Shown here piece by piece: positions 46,562 through 61,469 of a stretch of 64,000 nucleotides of DNA; position 1 is the first letter of the stretch, and the number at the start of each line of letters is the position of its first letter. The stretch is from NCBI RefSeq assembly GCF_015832195.1, contig NC_052017.1:47073652-47137651 (forward strand), given 5' to 3'. The stretch is from Motacilla alba alba (Eukaryota > Chordata > Aves > Passeriformes > Motacillidae). The notes under the pieces were generated by a model that worked only from the letters and a program-made list of their open reading frames with translations, searched no databases and had not been told where the DNA came from. A program made the translations under genes and the position numbers.

Positions 46562-49500
46562 CCAAAGAAACCCCACAATGCACCCCCCACCCCAAATCTC
46601 TGTATATTCAGGATCTGTCATAAATATCTAAGTGGGAAACCTGCTCTCTAGACCTCATTTCCAGAAGGTGTTCTTCTCACAGAAAAAGGACTGATGAACT
46701 TCACATCTCCTAAAAAGCCCATTCATCTCCTGATGAACTCAGGAGGGCATATCTTAGAAATCTAAATAGTGTTCAACTTGTGCCTCACCTTCCAAGGAGA
46801 GTGGCTGACAGGTCAGTTCTTCCAGAGCGTGTCCAGTGTTGCTCAGGCTTACTGTAGTATTTGCAAGAGTTCTCATCAATCATTTTGGCAGTTTAGATTT
46901 ACAATGGTGTTGGACTCCCATGACCCTATGTCAAAAATTTTCTACAGATTAAACTTAGGCTGGACTCTGCTTTTCCTAAGGGAATCCACGCTTTCCTCTG
47001 CATTGTACCAAATGCAAGGGTAAAAATTCATCTTTTATGTCCCTCTATGGCATAGGAACATAAGCAAATATGAGGAAGTTCTAGAGGCAGAAGTGTTTCC
47101 TGTCATCAGGCGTTCAGATACGTATTTTTTTCTCTATAATTATTACTTAAATCTTCATAAAATAAAAAATTGCATATTTTGTACATGGCAGTTCATGGTT
47201 GGCTATGATCTAGAGGAAGCATAAACCAACTGAAGTGATCAGTGTTATATCAAGAAACTCAATAATGTTATAGCAACCAGCTGTCACTCTACTGCATCAG
47301 CATCCATCAGATAAAATAATTGATAGTGCCCCAATCAATTGGTGTAAGGGAAATAGAGTCATTATATGCTGGTACTGTGCCAGGGGATCAATATCTCCTT
47401 CAAACACAAACATCTCTGCCTGACTTTGACATTAATTACCCACAAATATCTCCACATTGATATGCCAGTGGGAGACCATTATCCTATGTCAGCATTTCAT
47501 AACTTCGGTATTCCCCTTTAATCCTCACTGCGCTGACCTTACCTCTCTTGACAGCCACCACTTCAGGATATCTCTCAACTCCTTCACTTCCCACACAATG
47601 GATTTGTAGTCACATTTGTGTCTCATGCAATTTCCTATTCATCTTCTCTTTTGCCAAAAACTTGCACCCATCAGACCTGGAGGTTCGTGAAATTGACCTC
47701 ATAGACATACTGCATGGTAAATGCCAGGAATTCCACTGGGACGTCAATGGAATTTCCAGCCTTCTTGTGCACTTTCTATCTACTGTGGAGTCATTTGGGT
47801 CACCTACTATCAATATCTACATTATAAATGTCAGCAGTGATTTTTGGTCTGTGATGGCAGCCACAATAAGCTTTCACCTGAAGCCCAAAATAAAAAAAAA
47901 ATCAATAACATAATGGAAATAAGCATTATGGAAGATTTTATTTTTGTTTTCAGAAGGATCAATGAGAATTGTCTTCTTGTGGAATTAGATCTCCATTTAA
48001 ATCCCCAAGATCCCACAAGAATTTGTTGGTGTCTAATTAAGAGTCAGATCACAACAAAGATGTTCCTCACATTGAAGGAAAAAAAAAAAATCGACTGTTT
48101 TTAGAAAGTTATTTTCTCTATATTTTTATAACTTTACACTTTGTTATTTTGGGTTGAAACTGACTAATGTACCCAAATTATTAGGAAGGACAGGAACAGA
48201 TAGACAATAGGTAACCTCTGGCTCATTTTCTTAATAAAACAGGATAAAAAACCTTTGCCTTTCAAAGTGTGGAATAAAACTTAAAAATATGAAGTCAAAA
48301 AGCTGAAATATGCAAAGGCAAGAAACCTAATGAAAAAGCAATCCCTAATGATAACATAAAAAATTATTTTCAAGAGTCATGGTGTTAAAACAACCTCACA
48401 TCTTAAATCAAACACAACAAGTAGCATCAGACTTGAGTTTGTGTTGTGTTGAATATCTAAAGCAGCACCACATGGAGTGAAGTTCATTATGATATGCCAG
48501 TGAAGCAGACTCAGATGATGAAAACCATCAATCTTGGAGCTGTTTCTATGGGTTGTCAAAATGAAGCTGGTAAATGCAACAAAACCAGAAAATTCTCACA
48601 ATGAAAAACAGCAGAAGTGTATTTTCACTGAAGAAAACAACTGCCCCATATGGTGGTTGCTTTTTTATCTACAAGAGACCTACTCTTCTGCATGCTGATA
48701 CTCCCACAGTTCTTGCCACCTCCTATCCTATATCTTTAGTAAAGCTGTGTCTCTTTCTTCTGAAAAGCTTGTTTTTTGTTTTTTTTTTAATTTGGAGATT
48801 GCAGAGAAAGCAACCAGTCTGACAGGTAAAACCTGAGGTGATTTGATAGATATCCTCAATGAGCTGTTAAAATACACCCTGAGTATTAGGGATGCCCAGT
48901 CTACCCAAATTATTTTGAAGTTTCATAAGTAAACCCAAGGTACTATAACATGAGATAAAAACTGTTTTAAACCTTATATTGGTTTGTAAGTAAGATTCTT
49001 AGGAGACTAGTGGAAGAAAGCAACTCAGTGTATTGCAGGCTCTTCCTTGATTTTTTTATCAGCAGGCCATAGTTTAGATAAACAGGAAAGAAGAGTATTT
49101 GTTGTTTCTCCTTTGGACATCAGGCACATCAGAAACATAATAACAAGCAGACTGCAGTCTCCATTGAGACAACAGAAGAACTTTATGAAAAAATTTAAAT
49201 GGGAAAACTGCATTTTATAGTATTAAATTGGGTTGTCTTATGCATAATTCATATACTCTATCCTACACATCTCAGAGACAAACACTAAATGAAATCCTAA
49301 ACCATAAAGACCATCCTTGAGTTTTCCAGGACTGCAACAGCTGAAATTCAGGATAGTACCTCTTGTCCCAGTCCTGCAAAATAAACCCCAGCAGTATCTA
49401 CAACATTTGTTTTCCTCCTGCAATATAAGGAACAACACAAAACAGACCCCAAGGCACACTTCATATACAATTGTTTTAAAAGACAGCTCATATGCTATAA

Positions 49501-51975
49501 TGTTCAGCCAAGTTGCTTATAAAGTATTCATTTTATTTTTCCAAAATCTTGGGATTTAGCTTGAATCTCATTTTATTGCTATGTGCTATAAAATCATTAC
49601 TCACACATTTGGTCTTTGATTTTCTCAGACCTTTATATCAAAAGAGAAAAGGTTAAATTCATTAAAACACACAGAAGTTGCACAGAAATTAAAATAAATT
49701 ACTAACACCCTGCTCAGGCCTTCTACATTTGTATTCCCTAAAAATTTAAGCAATTGGATTTCTGGCTTACTTTTAATTACTCATAAGTGGACAATTGAAA
49801 CTATGTGGGAGCAGATATAAAATGTCTGAGCTGACTCATTTGAACAAGCCTGGAAAAGACATGATGTACTTTTAAATAAATATTTTAAAATAGTAGTAGT
49901 TATTTGGCAAAAATTAATACACAAAAACACTTAGCGAAAGTAGGCTGCATACATCCACACTTCCTTGTCAGAAGTGTAAGTAATGAAATACAAATTTAAT
50001 GAAGATAGAAGTTCAGTGAACTAATATGCCTGTCTAGTACAGTGATTATGTCAATGTCTGTTGCTATTTCAAATCTTCCTTATGTACAGTAGTCAGAGCC
50101 TGGCACCCAGGTTCTGCATTACTCACCCAATGCAAATCCCTCAGCAACTGTAGGAAACACAGGCTGTGCCTTCACACTGCATCTACATTCACACGCCTCT
50201 CCCTTCACCTCTGTTTGTGTGCAAATGATGATAGCTCTGACACAGGACATTATGCATTTTACAGCAAGAACATACTCATTCTGTGGGGAAGATGCTGAAT
50301 TTTGACAGCAGCAAGGTATATGAGGGACTAGCAAAGGCTTATACTCAAGCGCCCATAAAAAAAAAAGAAAAGTTTTCTTCTAAGTCTGCCTTTGGGGCAC
50401 CCCAGTGCCATTCTGACTGCTGGAGAAGCACTGACTCCCAGAGCTGATCTGCTGCTGCTCTACAGAGAAGTACTGCAGATCTAATATGTGTTTCCCTACA
50501 GTGGCCAGAGAGCAGTGCTCCTGACTTTGCATTTGGGAAGAGGCTGTACAGGACAGCCTTAAGTCTATATCACCTTTCCTGCACATGATGTGCATGTACT
50601 GCATTGATTCCTTTGCCATTAAGTGTAATAATGAGCATCCTTTTCTGTCCATGTCACTACTGAATGTAGGGCATGATGAAGATGGCACCCATTGGGTCTG
50701 CTGTGCATCAGTTGTCAGGTAACAAGTGAAAGAACCTGTCCTGTATTGATTTATGTTGGCTTTTGGTTTGAGACAGGTTTTTTTTTTGTTCACTTCCTTT
50801 TGTTCCCTTGAAATATAAGATTTAACATAATACGATGGAAGGGCATTTATTGCTGCCAAAAGTGAGCACAAAAGATCAAAAAAATCCAGCCAGTTTCACT
50901 TGAGTTATCTTGATGCTTGTACTAAATGAATATTAGCAAAAGAGGTGATTAAATACTATGTGTAATATATGAACCTGATACAAAATACACTGAAGAGTAA
51001 TAGGGAGACACAAGACTAAAAATAATGAATTATTGTTGTTCTTATTGTTATGCTTTATCAAGCTCTCTTACAAAATGCAAGATGAAGTTAAATAATAACT
51101 GAAGTCAAATTTTAAAATGCAGCCCATGAAATTATCTTACAAGTGTTCTGAGTACAGAATACTCACGAGTTCATGGTCTGTTGCTGCAGCTTAGCATTTT
51201 CTGAAAATGACAAGCAATTATCACGGATGTAATGCTCCCTCTTAAAAGTACTTCTAATAAGATGTGAGAGCAATCTCAAGTGGACTGTGATTTCATTGGA
51301 ACCAAGAGTTAGATTCATCTATATTTTATAAATCATCTGGAGAACCACTAAATTTGTAACCATTTTCCACCGATTTTGAATTCATGGACAATTTTGCCCA
51401 TGCCCAACTGTCAGCACTGCTTAACTTCACAACAGTTAATCAGATTCATATTCTCCTAAAATAATTGTGTATGCTTCTGCTATCTTTAAAATAAAGGGAA
51501 TTAATGTTTTTGTCTTCTGAAGGGGCGTGAGTGTGTGCTCAGCTGAGAGCCTGAGGTAGAAGTTCTCCCAGGAGGCCTTTCAAAAACTCTTGTGTGAGCT
51601 ACTTAGGTTATAAATGCTTCATTCAGGTTAATGAAGCAATTGAAAGGTGTATGAGGTTTCAGTGTCAAGCAAGTACCTAACTTTGGCATGCTGCAGGTAA
51701 ATGTGTTACAGCCCCTACAGCTTTCACAATGTAAGTTAGCATTACATTCAGACTTGTCAGGTAGCTTTGAATTAGGTAAAATGGACTCCAATCCTGCTTC
51801 TGCTTAAGATACAGTTAGACAATGAGGTAAGCTGCCTTTGCTGAATAAGTACTCTCAACTTTTTCTTAGCATAGCAAATTAAAAGAGTTGTTTTTCACAT
51901 TCATACTGGGAAGCAAATAGAGCAGCTTCAGGGAATTTTCCCTCTCTATCTAGTTAGGATAGAGAAAAAAAACCC

Positions 51976-52010
51976 ACCTCTATAAAAAAAAAACAACCTC
52001 TATAAAAAAA
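51976..52010. repeat. Two-copy repeat, period 20
   Basis: ACCTCTATAAAAAAA occurs at 51976 and again at 51996. Confidence 0.85.
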
Positions 52011-52188
52011 GAGGATGAAATTAAGCATGACCCAGCTAATTTTTGTAAATATATAGGATTTAAAAATGCAGTGCATTTGCAATTGTTTAATCTCATTTTA
52101 GCTTCAGCCTCAAGTGAATAATCAGGATAGTATCACAAGACAAAAAGTTTAAGTCAGTACTCAGATCTTTTCCTTGCAAGATGTCTCC

Positions 52189-52202
52189 AAAAAAAAAAAA
52201 AA
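52189..52202. repeat. Poly-A run (14 bases)
   Basis: A homopolymer run with no element recognised next to it. Confidence 0.9.
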
Positions 52203-55200
52203 GTATTTCAAATATAATTGCAGAATGCAGCCAAACAAATAATTTCTGTAACAATTCATGGGTTTATTTCCAAATCCTCCTTTTATTTTACCTCTGAACT
52301 TGATTAGCCCAAGGGAAAGGAAAAAGAAAACAACCATAAGCAGAATATGCCCCTTTATGCTTCACCACTCCTTCCTCACAGTTGTGAATTGTGCTGGGCC
52401 CTAAAAGAAACCAAACTTCTAAATCTAGCTTGAGATTCTTGTGGTCTTTCAATAACCTGTGCCTCAGCTCATTCACACAATTGTTTAATCTCACTAAATG
52501 ACCCTATCTTTAAATAATTACTTATTAGACTTCATCTTGTGGGTTTTTGCTTAGTGTTTTCCCCAAATTGTTTGCTTGCATGCTTTTTTCATTTTTGTCT
52601 TTTGTTATTGAAGGAAAAGGGAGGGAAGGCAAAGAAGCCACACGTAATTCAAGGCAAAAATCCAACACAAGATCCCCAAATGATCTCTGTAATCTTTTGC
52701 ACAGAGCCTCCATTCTCAGAGGAGCATGCCTCGGCTCCCCAGGCAGCTCCATGTACTGAGTTCTAACCCCAGCTACCAAGGAGACATTTCCTCAGCTCGA
52801 CACCACCTCCACTCTCTACACGAGTGTTCTTCTACTTCCTCGGCCCAGTTGTGCCTTTAAGCCCTGATCCAGTTTTGGCAGAGCTTGACAAAAGTTGCCT
52901 GGAACAGTCAAGGCACTTCCACAGACACCCCACTTAGCACCCCACTCCAGGGCTGCTAAGCTTTGTTTAAGTGATTCTGGCCTGCTTCGTATCCACATCA
53001 GGCCTCATCTCCCTTGGCACTAATAATTCACAAAATACCAGGAGAATCACTGCCCTGGCCCTGAGTTACTCTGGAGTAGCTGGATTATGGTATTAAGGTA
53101 TGTCTTTCTAAAAATTCCTAAGAAAAAAGGCAAAACCCCGACTAAAATAACCTGAAATGTTTCATAACAGACGTTAAAGTTTTCAAAAAAGGCAGAAACA
53201 TTAGGAGTCATTACAAGAATATTTAGGCAACCATAACCTTCATTGCACCTCACATAAATGTGCCTTTCAGCGAAAGCTGGACTAGAAACAGGCTCCTGTT
53301 TCCTCCTACCAGGATTTGATTTAGAGAATATTTTGTGACACCTGCCTCAGCAACATCTGGCTCCTGCCCTGAGTGCCAATACCACTCAGGCTATAAACCT
53401 GCCAATTAGAAGTCATACACTGAAAAATTAAATTTCATTAGTGGAATTGAAGTTGTGAGCTCAAGCTGGCAAATCTACATCATTTAATAAATCAGCATGA
53501 GCCTACAAGCATTCAACATTAGGAAGACTCAACAGATTTTTACACAAAAGAGCTCTTCCCCTTTGCCATCTTAGCCACATTTGCATTAGTTACTGATCCA
53601 GATGTGCCACTGTCACACCTGCTCATCTCTGTTCTTCTGAGTGGCACAGATCAATTTGATTTCTGCTCCTACCATCACAAAATCCCTAATTTCTTTCCTT
53701 TTCTAGCCATATGCATCTATCTGCTGAAATTTATTTTCATTCAACACAAAAGTTAAACTGGTTTGCCAGAAATCAGTTATCTCAAAGCCAAATGATCAAT
53801 GCATACCATGAAACAGAATGACTTTAAAAGTAGAAGGCAGGAAGGAAAGACCAAAAAACCCTTAAAATTTAAAGGAAAACTAACTTCTATTTATTGTTAC
53901 ATGCAGGCAGCATCCATTTGCATCATACACTTAACACCACCTTCTGTTTCTGCTCTCCTTGTAATCTCTCTTCCTTATTACACTGCGCTCCTACAGTTCC
54001 CTGGGATTTTCCCATCTCTTCCATCTCTGGAGGTTGTACTTCCCCCCAGTCAAGGTGCATTGAGATACTGATAGGCTTGAGCATTTTTCTTGAAGGGGAT
54101 CTCTCAGCACAAAGATTTCAATTTGGTACAATAGTGATATTTCATCTCCATAAATAATGACTTCATCATATGTAATACTGCCACTGTTACATTTTTCCTA
54201 GAGGAAAAAATTGCACTCAAATCTAATGTGTTTCAAAGAGACTGTCAATCTCTCCAGAGCACAAAAATCTCTACCAAGTCTCTACTGAGTGCATTAATCT
54301 TGTTTTTTAAAAGTTTATTTCTGGAGCTCTACCTGGGTGGTAAAGAGCACCAAAGGCCCTGTTTTCTGACAAGGTGATTCAACACTCTGAAAACTGAGCC
54401 CCTGGACTTAGGGCCCAAAGTGCTCCAGAACTGAAGCATTCAAAGCTACTAGTCACTGCTGGACAAAGCTTCAGCCACTGCCTAATTCCTAGCTATTTTT
54501 ACTGTGATGTATCCATGTCTACCGCACTTAAAAGACATCCCCTAAACATAAATTTTACAGCTTCTATTTAAAAAAAATAATTATAGCTTCCAGCACATGC
54601 GACTGCAGATAAAATCTTCTCCAGAAAGTTGACTGCAACACACTGCAGAGCTGCTGGAAAGAGAGTTACACAATATGAACATGTATTAGGTAGAACATAA
54701 CTGACAGCCCTCATTTTCATTTCAGACACAAAGGAGATACAGAAGAGATCTTCATTTTTTATAGAAGTAGGTCCCATGTATCTCATGCTTTTTTCTTCCT
54801 CTTCCAAGCACAGTAATATCAATGAACATCCTTGTTCTGACCTTAGAAATTCAAAGTTTAATGTATGAGAGACCAAATGGGTTTTAATAAAAAAGATAAC
54901 ACATCTGAGAAATGGGAGTAGGCTGTTTATCATTATTAAAGGTTTTACATTAAATAGATTCATTTGCATCTTAATGACATGATCAGCTTTTTATAATATG
55001 CATCAAAATGAGACCGGTTATACTTTCTTAAGACCACAGGATTGAAAACACCATCAATCTGTTCTGAGTGAATGGCACTCCTGAGATTTCCAATAGGGCT
55101 GTAATAAAAGTCTGTGGCACTTTGAGAAATGCAGGTGGTAAAGGGGAAAAAGCTGCAGTCTTGCTCCTGGGAATTCTCCAATCATAGCTCACATCAACTC

Positions 55201-58200
55201 TGAAATGTCTAAGTAATAAAACAGAAGTCAGAAAACAGAAGTCCTATTGCTGCATCATTCTTTCTGTTTCTCAGAAAGAAGTGGGAAGAATGAGAAATGA
55301 ATATGTTCTCTGTCAGATCTCAGAAGGATCTTTCCACTGCAATAAAACAGACACTGCTGCAACAGGTCCTCTAAAGAGACTTTTCAGGATGGAAATACTG
55401 CAAGACTCAAGACAACAGAACAAACAGCTCTTGGAAACACTGTACGGAGGGTGTCACTCCATACTAAGCAGGGCACAACCTGAAAATAGGATGAAAAACT
55501 GTGATATATAAGCACATGACAAATCTTGCTTTGCTCTGCATCAGGGCTCAGGTGCAATCAATACGAACCATAAACCATTACTGCAACTTAAATGAGCAAA
55601 TTTCTCATTATTCACTGATAGCTGTTAGGTGAGGGGAAGAAGTTAGAGCATTCCAGCCAAGTTTTTGAGTGCATGCAACTTACTTTTGTCTTCCCGAAAC
55701 ATTACTTTTTTTCCTCCTGCCTGTCTAATGGGAATTAACACTAGACTAAAACTGAAATCCTTTGTGCATACACACAACATACAAATCAGACTACCTTGCA
55801 AGAAATAGGAGCAGATGGGCTCCCACTAATGAGATGACTTACCCTTCAAAATAAATGCTTGATAAAAAGGAAATAAACCAAGCTTGCTCTACACATTATT
55901 TTTTCCCCCAGTACAACTATACCAGGAGGATTTTTTATTTTTAATTTTTTTTTAAAGATTAGCTGTCTTAGACATGATAAGTCATAGGGTTCCCTGAAAC
56001 TGTCAGTGGAATGCAGTTTTGGCCTCTTCTTCTACCTTCTGAGGCATTTTGGGGCTCTTGAAAGGCATATAATGCTTACAGCATTCTATGAATCAGACAT
56101 AGAGGGTGATATAGAGAACACAGACTCATACTGAAAGCTTGGAAAAGAGCTCAGATCATGTCTCAGCTCAGTTAAGTACAAAGACAAAGCCTCAAAAATG
56201 TATTGGGAACATACCCCTTCTCAGGTAGCATCTGTGTTTTAAACCTCACTGCTTATGTTGCCTTTGCTTAACATTTAAGCAAAGATTGAAGATTAAAGAC
56301 TAAAGGTTTAATCTTTAGTTCAGCTGGAAGAAAAGCAGTTTCATCACCTCATTTTTAACCTGGTTGCTGACCCATGGTCTTTCCTGTGGAACTGATACTG
56401 CAAAGACATTCAGGACAACAAATCTTCAAGTTGGTCACTATCTATAGTAAAATTTTAAAATTGATAGAATTAAAGTACAAACTTTTCATTTAACTACAAA
56501 ACCTGACAATATTATAGCTCCACCCATAAAAAGCATTCTGTGCTGTGTGAAGTCAAGAAAATTTGGACACAAAGGGTGTAGAAAAAGACTCTAACCCACA
56601 TTGGCTTGTATCTCAGAACAATAATGTTATATAAATTCATCATATGAAATGTAAATGTTTCCTCTACTGGAGCAGCTTAGCCTAATGAGAATGAGCTGGA
56701 ATGGTAATTTTTTTCCCCTGCCTTCTCATGGGGACAAGATACCCTTTGTTTTTGCTTAGATTTTATCTTTTGTCAAAAATAACACATAGGTTTTGCTTAA
56801 CTAGTTTGTGTTCAGAGATTCTTCAAGAAATGCATGCTGCAATTCAATTCCTTCTGCATCTCATACAGCACTGCATCTCGTTTTTGAATGGATAAACATG
56901 AGGTCAATAAATCAGGAAAAAATCCTGGGGAAGTTTACTGCACCTTTGAATTTTACAGGGAAGTGAGAATTAGTATCCCAGTAAATTGGTTGTTGGGTGT
57001 ATGTGTGTGTGCCATGAGGGGTGATATCTGATCCTTTCTCCAGCCTCTACAGCTGCCTCCCTGCCAATGCTCTGGCAAGGCTCTTCGTGAATATTGTCCC
57101 CTGCTGTACTAAGTGAAATCCAATCTCCAATAAAACCCACCACTTGTGGTGTGGCTGTCCATGCATGGGAAGATTTGTTTTCCATTAATACTTGTACAGT
57201 AATCTGGACCTTGCAGAAGTTCATTTAATGAGAAAACAAAAAGAACACACACACACTGCAGAAGAAGTTTTAAACTGGAGTAAATAATAGAAGTAAATAA
57301 CTGTGTCAGCTTTAGCATCTACAGAAACACTTAAAAATTCATAATTTAGTAGTGGCAGGGAAATTTTTATTTTTTTATAATTCTAAATGAATAGATATCT
57401 GAAAATATATCTAATCACTTCAAGCTGTCACCACCCACCCCTGGAATGTGAGGGTGGAAAAGAGAAGGAAAGGAACTGTTGATGATGGAAATGATGTTAT
57501 TTGTTCATTGTCAGTGAGCAGGGACAGAAATAACTCTTCTAGTGCAAATTTTTCTGTCTGAAGGTCAACTTATCTTTTCAAAACTAAGTAGTGCAAGATG
57601 CTGCTGCTACCACAGCTAACTGGGCAGTTTAAAGGCTACAAAATCCACAAGATTTTAAATTCCAACTGTCATGAAGATACCAGAAAATTCCAGCCTAACG
57701 CATCTATAATTACCTAAGGCTCCACCTACCTAATGCAGAAGTTCCAACAATGGAATTTTTCTAATGTTGCATCATATTTAGCATCATCTTGAAACTTCAG
57801 GTATCATGATCAGAAAAATTGCACTGTTATAGCTTTTGTCCTCAGCGGACTTTGATAAATGCAGAGAAAACAATATCAGATTTTGACCCGTGAAAATGGT
57901 CAAATAAGAGCGAACTTAAGATTTTTAAATCAGTCTTGGGATGTCCATTCCTAATTTAAAAATGGAAAGACATCACCTCTTCTCCTTGCTCTCAATTGCC
58001 TGGTAAAGAGAATGCTTTCTACATAACACAAAATTTTTGTGGATGCAGATATAGGAACAGCTTTATGTCCTCACTTGAGCAAACAAAACAGGCCATTAAG
58101 GTGTCAATTATTCACTGTGCTACTCCACATGCCTACCTATGAACGACTACCACAGGAGCCTGCTGCAAACCAGCACACCTAGCACACCAGTGACTTGCAG

Positions 58201-58335
58201 CTTCAATAAAAACAAAGGAAGTGGCTTCAGAACATTAACAGGTAACATTCCTTAGCCAGAACTGTCCTCAGGGAATTTTTTAGTTTTATTTCTAACCCCA
58301 CAATTCCAAACCAGAGAGCTAATCCAGCAGAAATA

Positions 58336-58458
58336 CCAAAACAACAGAAATCCCTCTCACCAAAAACCAAAAATACCAGACAACATCAACCAAAGAAATC
58401 CCAAAACAAGAAAATCAAGCAAACAAACCACCAAACAAAACAAACAAACAAATCAAAG
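58336..58458. repeat. (CAAA)n / A- and C-rich low-complexity tract
   Basis: A degenerate CCAAA/CAAAC-rich stretch ending in AAACAAACAAACAAATC. On the minus strand it is the counterpart of the TTTG tract at 26.4 kb. Confidence 0.85.
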
Positions 58459-61434
58459 CAGCTCCTCCAAAAGCCCAGGAAGGTATGCCTCCTCTCCACC
58501 ATTTCAGTGGCATTTCTGAAATTCCTGTACAGAAAATAGAAAAGTTAACCATAAGCAAATTTCATCTCCCTAGCTGGTAGTAGCTTTCTGCAGTTACCCT
58601 TAAAGGCCATCTCATTTGATAATAAATTCATCATGATATCAAATTTACATAATGTTTTTCAATTACTTATTAATATGCATATATTAGGAAAAAAAGAGAT
58701 TGAAAACCCAAATGTTCCTAAAACATGAAGATATGCTATTCAACAATGGGGGTGGGGGTGAATCAAATGGAACCTCACCATTGTACAAACAATGCACAGC
58801 CAGAGAACACAAGAGACTTCGCTCTAGACTAGGTATTCACGAAACCAAAAATGTATGATTTTGAAACACTAGGAAACAATTATTAGAAAATATTACAGCT
58901 GCCTGTCACTATTTAGAAGAGGTAAGAAAGGAAAGGGGGAGATGATGGCTCCACTGTTGGAAGCTGAAGGAAGAGAAGAATTCCAAGACAGGTTTCCAAG
59001 CACCTGCCCGTAAAGCTCAAGAATACTTCACAAATAATCCTCAAGGCTTTTAATGCCTTTAAGTATAGCACATGATCAAAATAGTCTTCTAGATCAGTGG
59101 TCCTCTGGGCTTTCAAGGTGCCATCTTTATAGCAACCCTGATAATGAATTACTGTATGAAAATGCAGCAAACTTTCCCAACTGGAAATACACTGGACTCT
59201 GGGACATTAATTTAAGCAAAGACTACCAACATCTAAACCCTCAGCTGCTATCAGGGCCATGAGTTCCAACAGCACCTTGCATCTGGTCATGGTAGGAATT
59301 GCTCTAGTCTTACCACAAGTCCCCCACATAACATATCTAGAAAAAAAGTAATATAAGAAAAGCTGGCAATAAAAGTAAAAAAGAAGGGGCTGCACTGTCC
59401 TTACAGTCTGAAAACTTTTTATCATAGATGATTCACTGTTTTTCATGGCAATGGTCACTTGCACTGTGGCTCCACACAGTGTGTCTTTGATAACTGCAAA
59501 ACTGTTACCTCTGAAATCACAAGGCTTAATGTTTAAAAAAAAATGGGAAAGAAATTGGACATTTTTCATTTTTACCTATTAGATATCATCAAAGATTTCT
59601 TAGGAATCCAAAAGAAGACATTTCTTGTTTGTTGGTTGAATTTTTTTTTTTTCAAGATAAGAATATAATTTTTGCATTGCAAAGCATAAAAATCAAAGCC
59701 TAATTTAAAAGTAATTGCATCTGGATTAACTAATAAATATGGCATCTAGACAGACATACTCAAAACTGTTTTCTGTGGAAAACCATTCACTTCCTCATGG
59801 TTTCTTTTCATTGGCACTGGCTCTGATGACTTTTTCCTCTAAAAAAATGTTTCCATTTGTTTTGATAACAGCATCTGCCTTAAGCAGAACTAGCAGTGAC
59901 ACTCCTGCGTTATGGCTCAATCAGTTTCTTGCCTATTTAAGACTTCAGGTAACTTTTCCTGCTTAGGTATATCTCCTGAAGTTTCTTTATTCTTTCAGGT
60001 AACACTTGCTAGCACTCCAAAAACCTTAAATGATTAACTGAGCTATTCACTGAGACACTGTGCAGCCTACCTGGAAATGAGAACTTCTACAAGCTCTGCT
60101 GCACCCTGTGGCAAACCTGTGCTGAATCCTGTAGCGTTCAGTCCCATTTCGTACAGCTAAACAATGTCCTATTACTGATTGGGATGAACATATTGTCTTC
60201 CATGCCAGATGCCAAAAACTATGGAGACCTAAACACATGAAGGAGAAAATATATTATCAATATCAAGACGAACACAAGTGAAACTTGTGGTTATAAAGCC
60301 ATTTGCTGTGCTTTCTGTTTTGGTAAGTTTGTTGCTTAATCATCATTCAGAGCTTGGAAAGGCCCAAGGAATTAGTTATCAGAGATCCTCCCTCAGATTT
60401 TTACTATACAAATATTTGTGCTAAAAAGCTACAAACTTAAAAATGAAGCACAGCCAGTCGAAGCATAATCAAACAGGACTTGGTATCCACCAGAATAAAA
60501 TTTATTGCAAAAAGCTTAAGAGAGTCAGCGTTACACCAACAACCTCTTTCCCACTCAAGAGTACACAAACAAGCAATGATTTTCTGTGTCTTGATAACCT
60601 ACTTCAGATGAACAAAGAGTCCAACACATTTCCTTAGCTCCTTATCAGCCACTTCATACATGCCTGTAGCTAACATCATTATGCTATGGTTTTTTAAGTG
60701 TCTGTCAGCAAGTGGGTCTTTGATGTGAAGAGACAACAAATCTGGATAGAGCTGATGGATGTTTTAAGTCCTTTCTTAAAGGTTTGATGGAATAATTAAA
60801 CTGATGCTCTGTAGTGGTAATTAGGGGAGAAAATAGAGCCACCAGCCAGTTTGGGGAATTATTAGCAAGCTGTGCACATATAAAACACAAACACTCAGGA
60901 AAAATAAGCAGAGTACTTAATACTGAAGAGTGGGAACCTAGAAGTGCTGGAGGCCTTAGGTTAATGCACAGCTTTTGAAATGGCAAGAGAAAGAATAAAC
61001 TGTGTGTACAAACTTCAGTAGCAAATAAAGCGTAAGAGAAAAATAGGATATATCTAACTGGAGCCACAATTTTTTCCTTTATAAAATACTTGGAAAGATC
61101 CAGAAGAGAGTCTCAGCACTCTGTGCCACCAGGACATACACAGTACATTAAAAGGTGTTCAGTGGCAGCTAACAGCTCTTCTGTCAGAAAGCATTTACAT
61201 ATCTAATAATTCTTCAAAGAGAGCTCAATTTTGGTACAACATCCCCAACAGAGGAAATACAAAATCACAAGAGCCTAGATTAGTATGACAACCTGGCTTC
61301 AAAGACAAAGACCAGGCATCTGTATGGGCACTTGCACTTGTGTCTCCCTATGAACAAAGTACACACTGTAATAAGATCCTGGAGTAAGCATGTAATTATA
61401 TTCCTCTAATGACTTAGCAGCTCACATAAGCAAT

Positions 61435-61469
61435 TAATGTGTACAAAACCAACAACTAATGTGTACAAA
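61435..61469. repeat. Two-copy short tandem repeat, period 22
   Basis: TAATGTGTACAAA at 61435 recurs exactly at 61457. Confidence 0.8.

Noticed and set aside
47548..47913. 121-codon plus-strand frame
   Set aside because: The opposite strand is also open over part of it, no domain is visible, and it ends in poly-lysine from an A-run.
50380..50871. 163-codon minus-strand open frame
   Set aside because: It is in ELMO1 sense orientation, but no family was recognised, there is no clear splice context, and it matches no part of ELMO1. It could be tested by protein search; I treat it as chance.
30380..52202. Poly-A runs as tails of retrogenes or SINEs (30380, 40567, 52189)
   Set aside because: No gene-like or SINE-like body and no target-site duplications were seen beside them.
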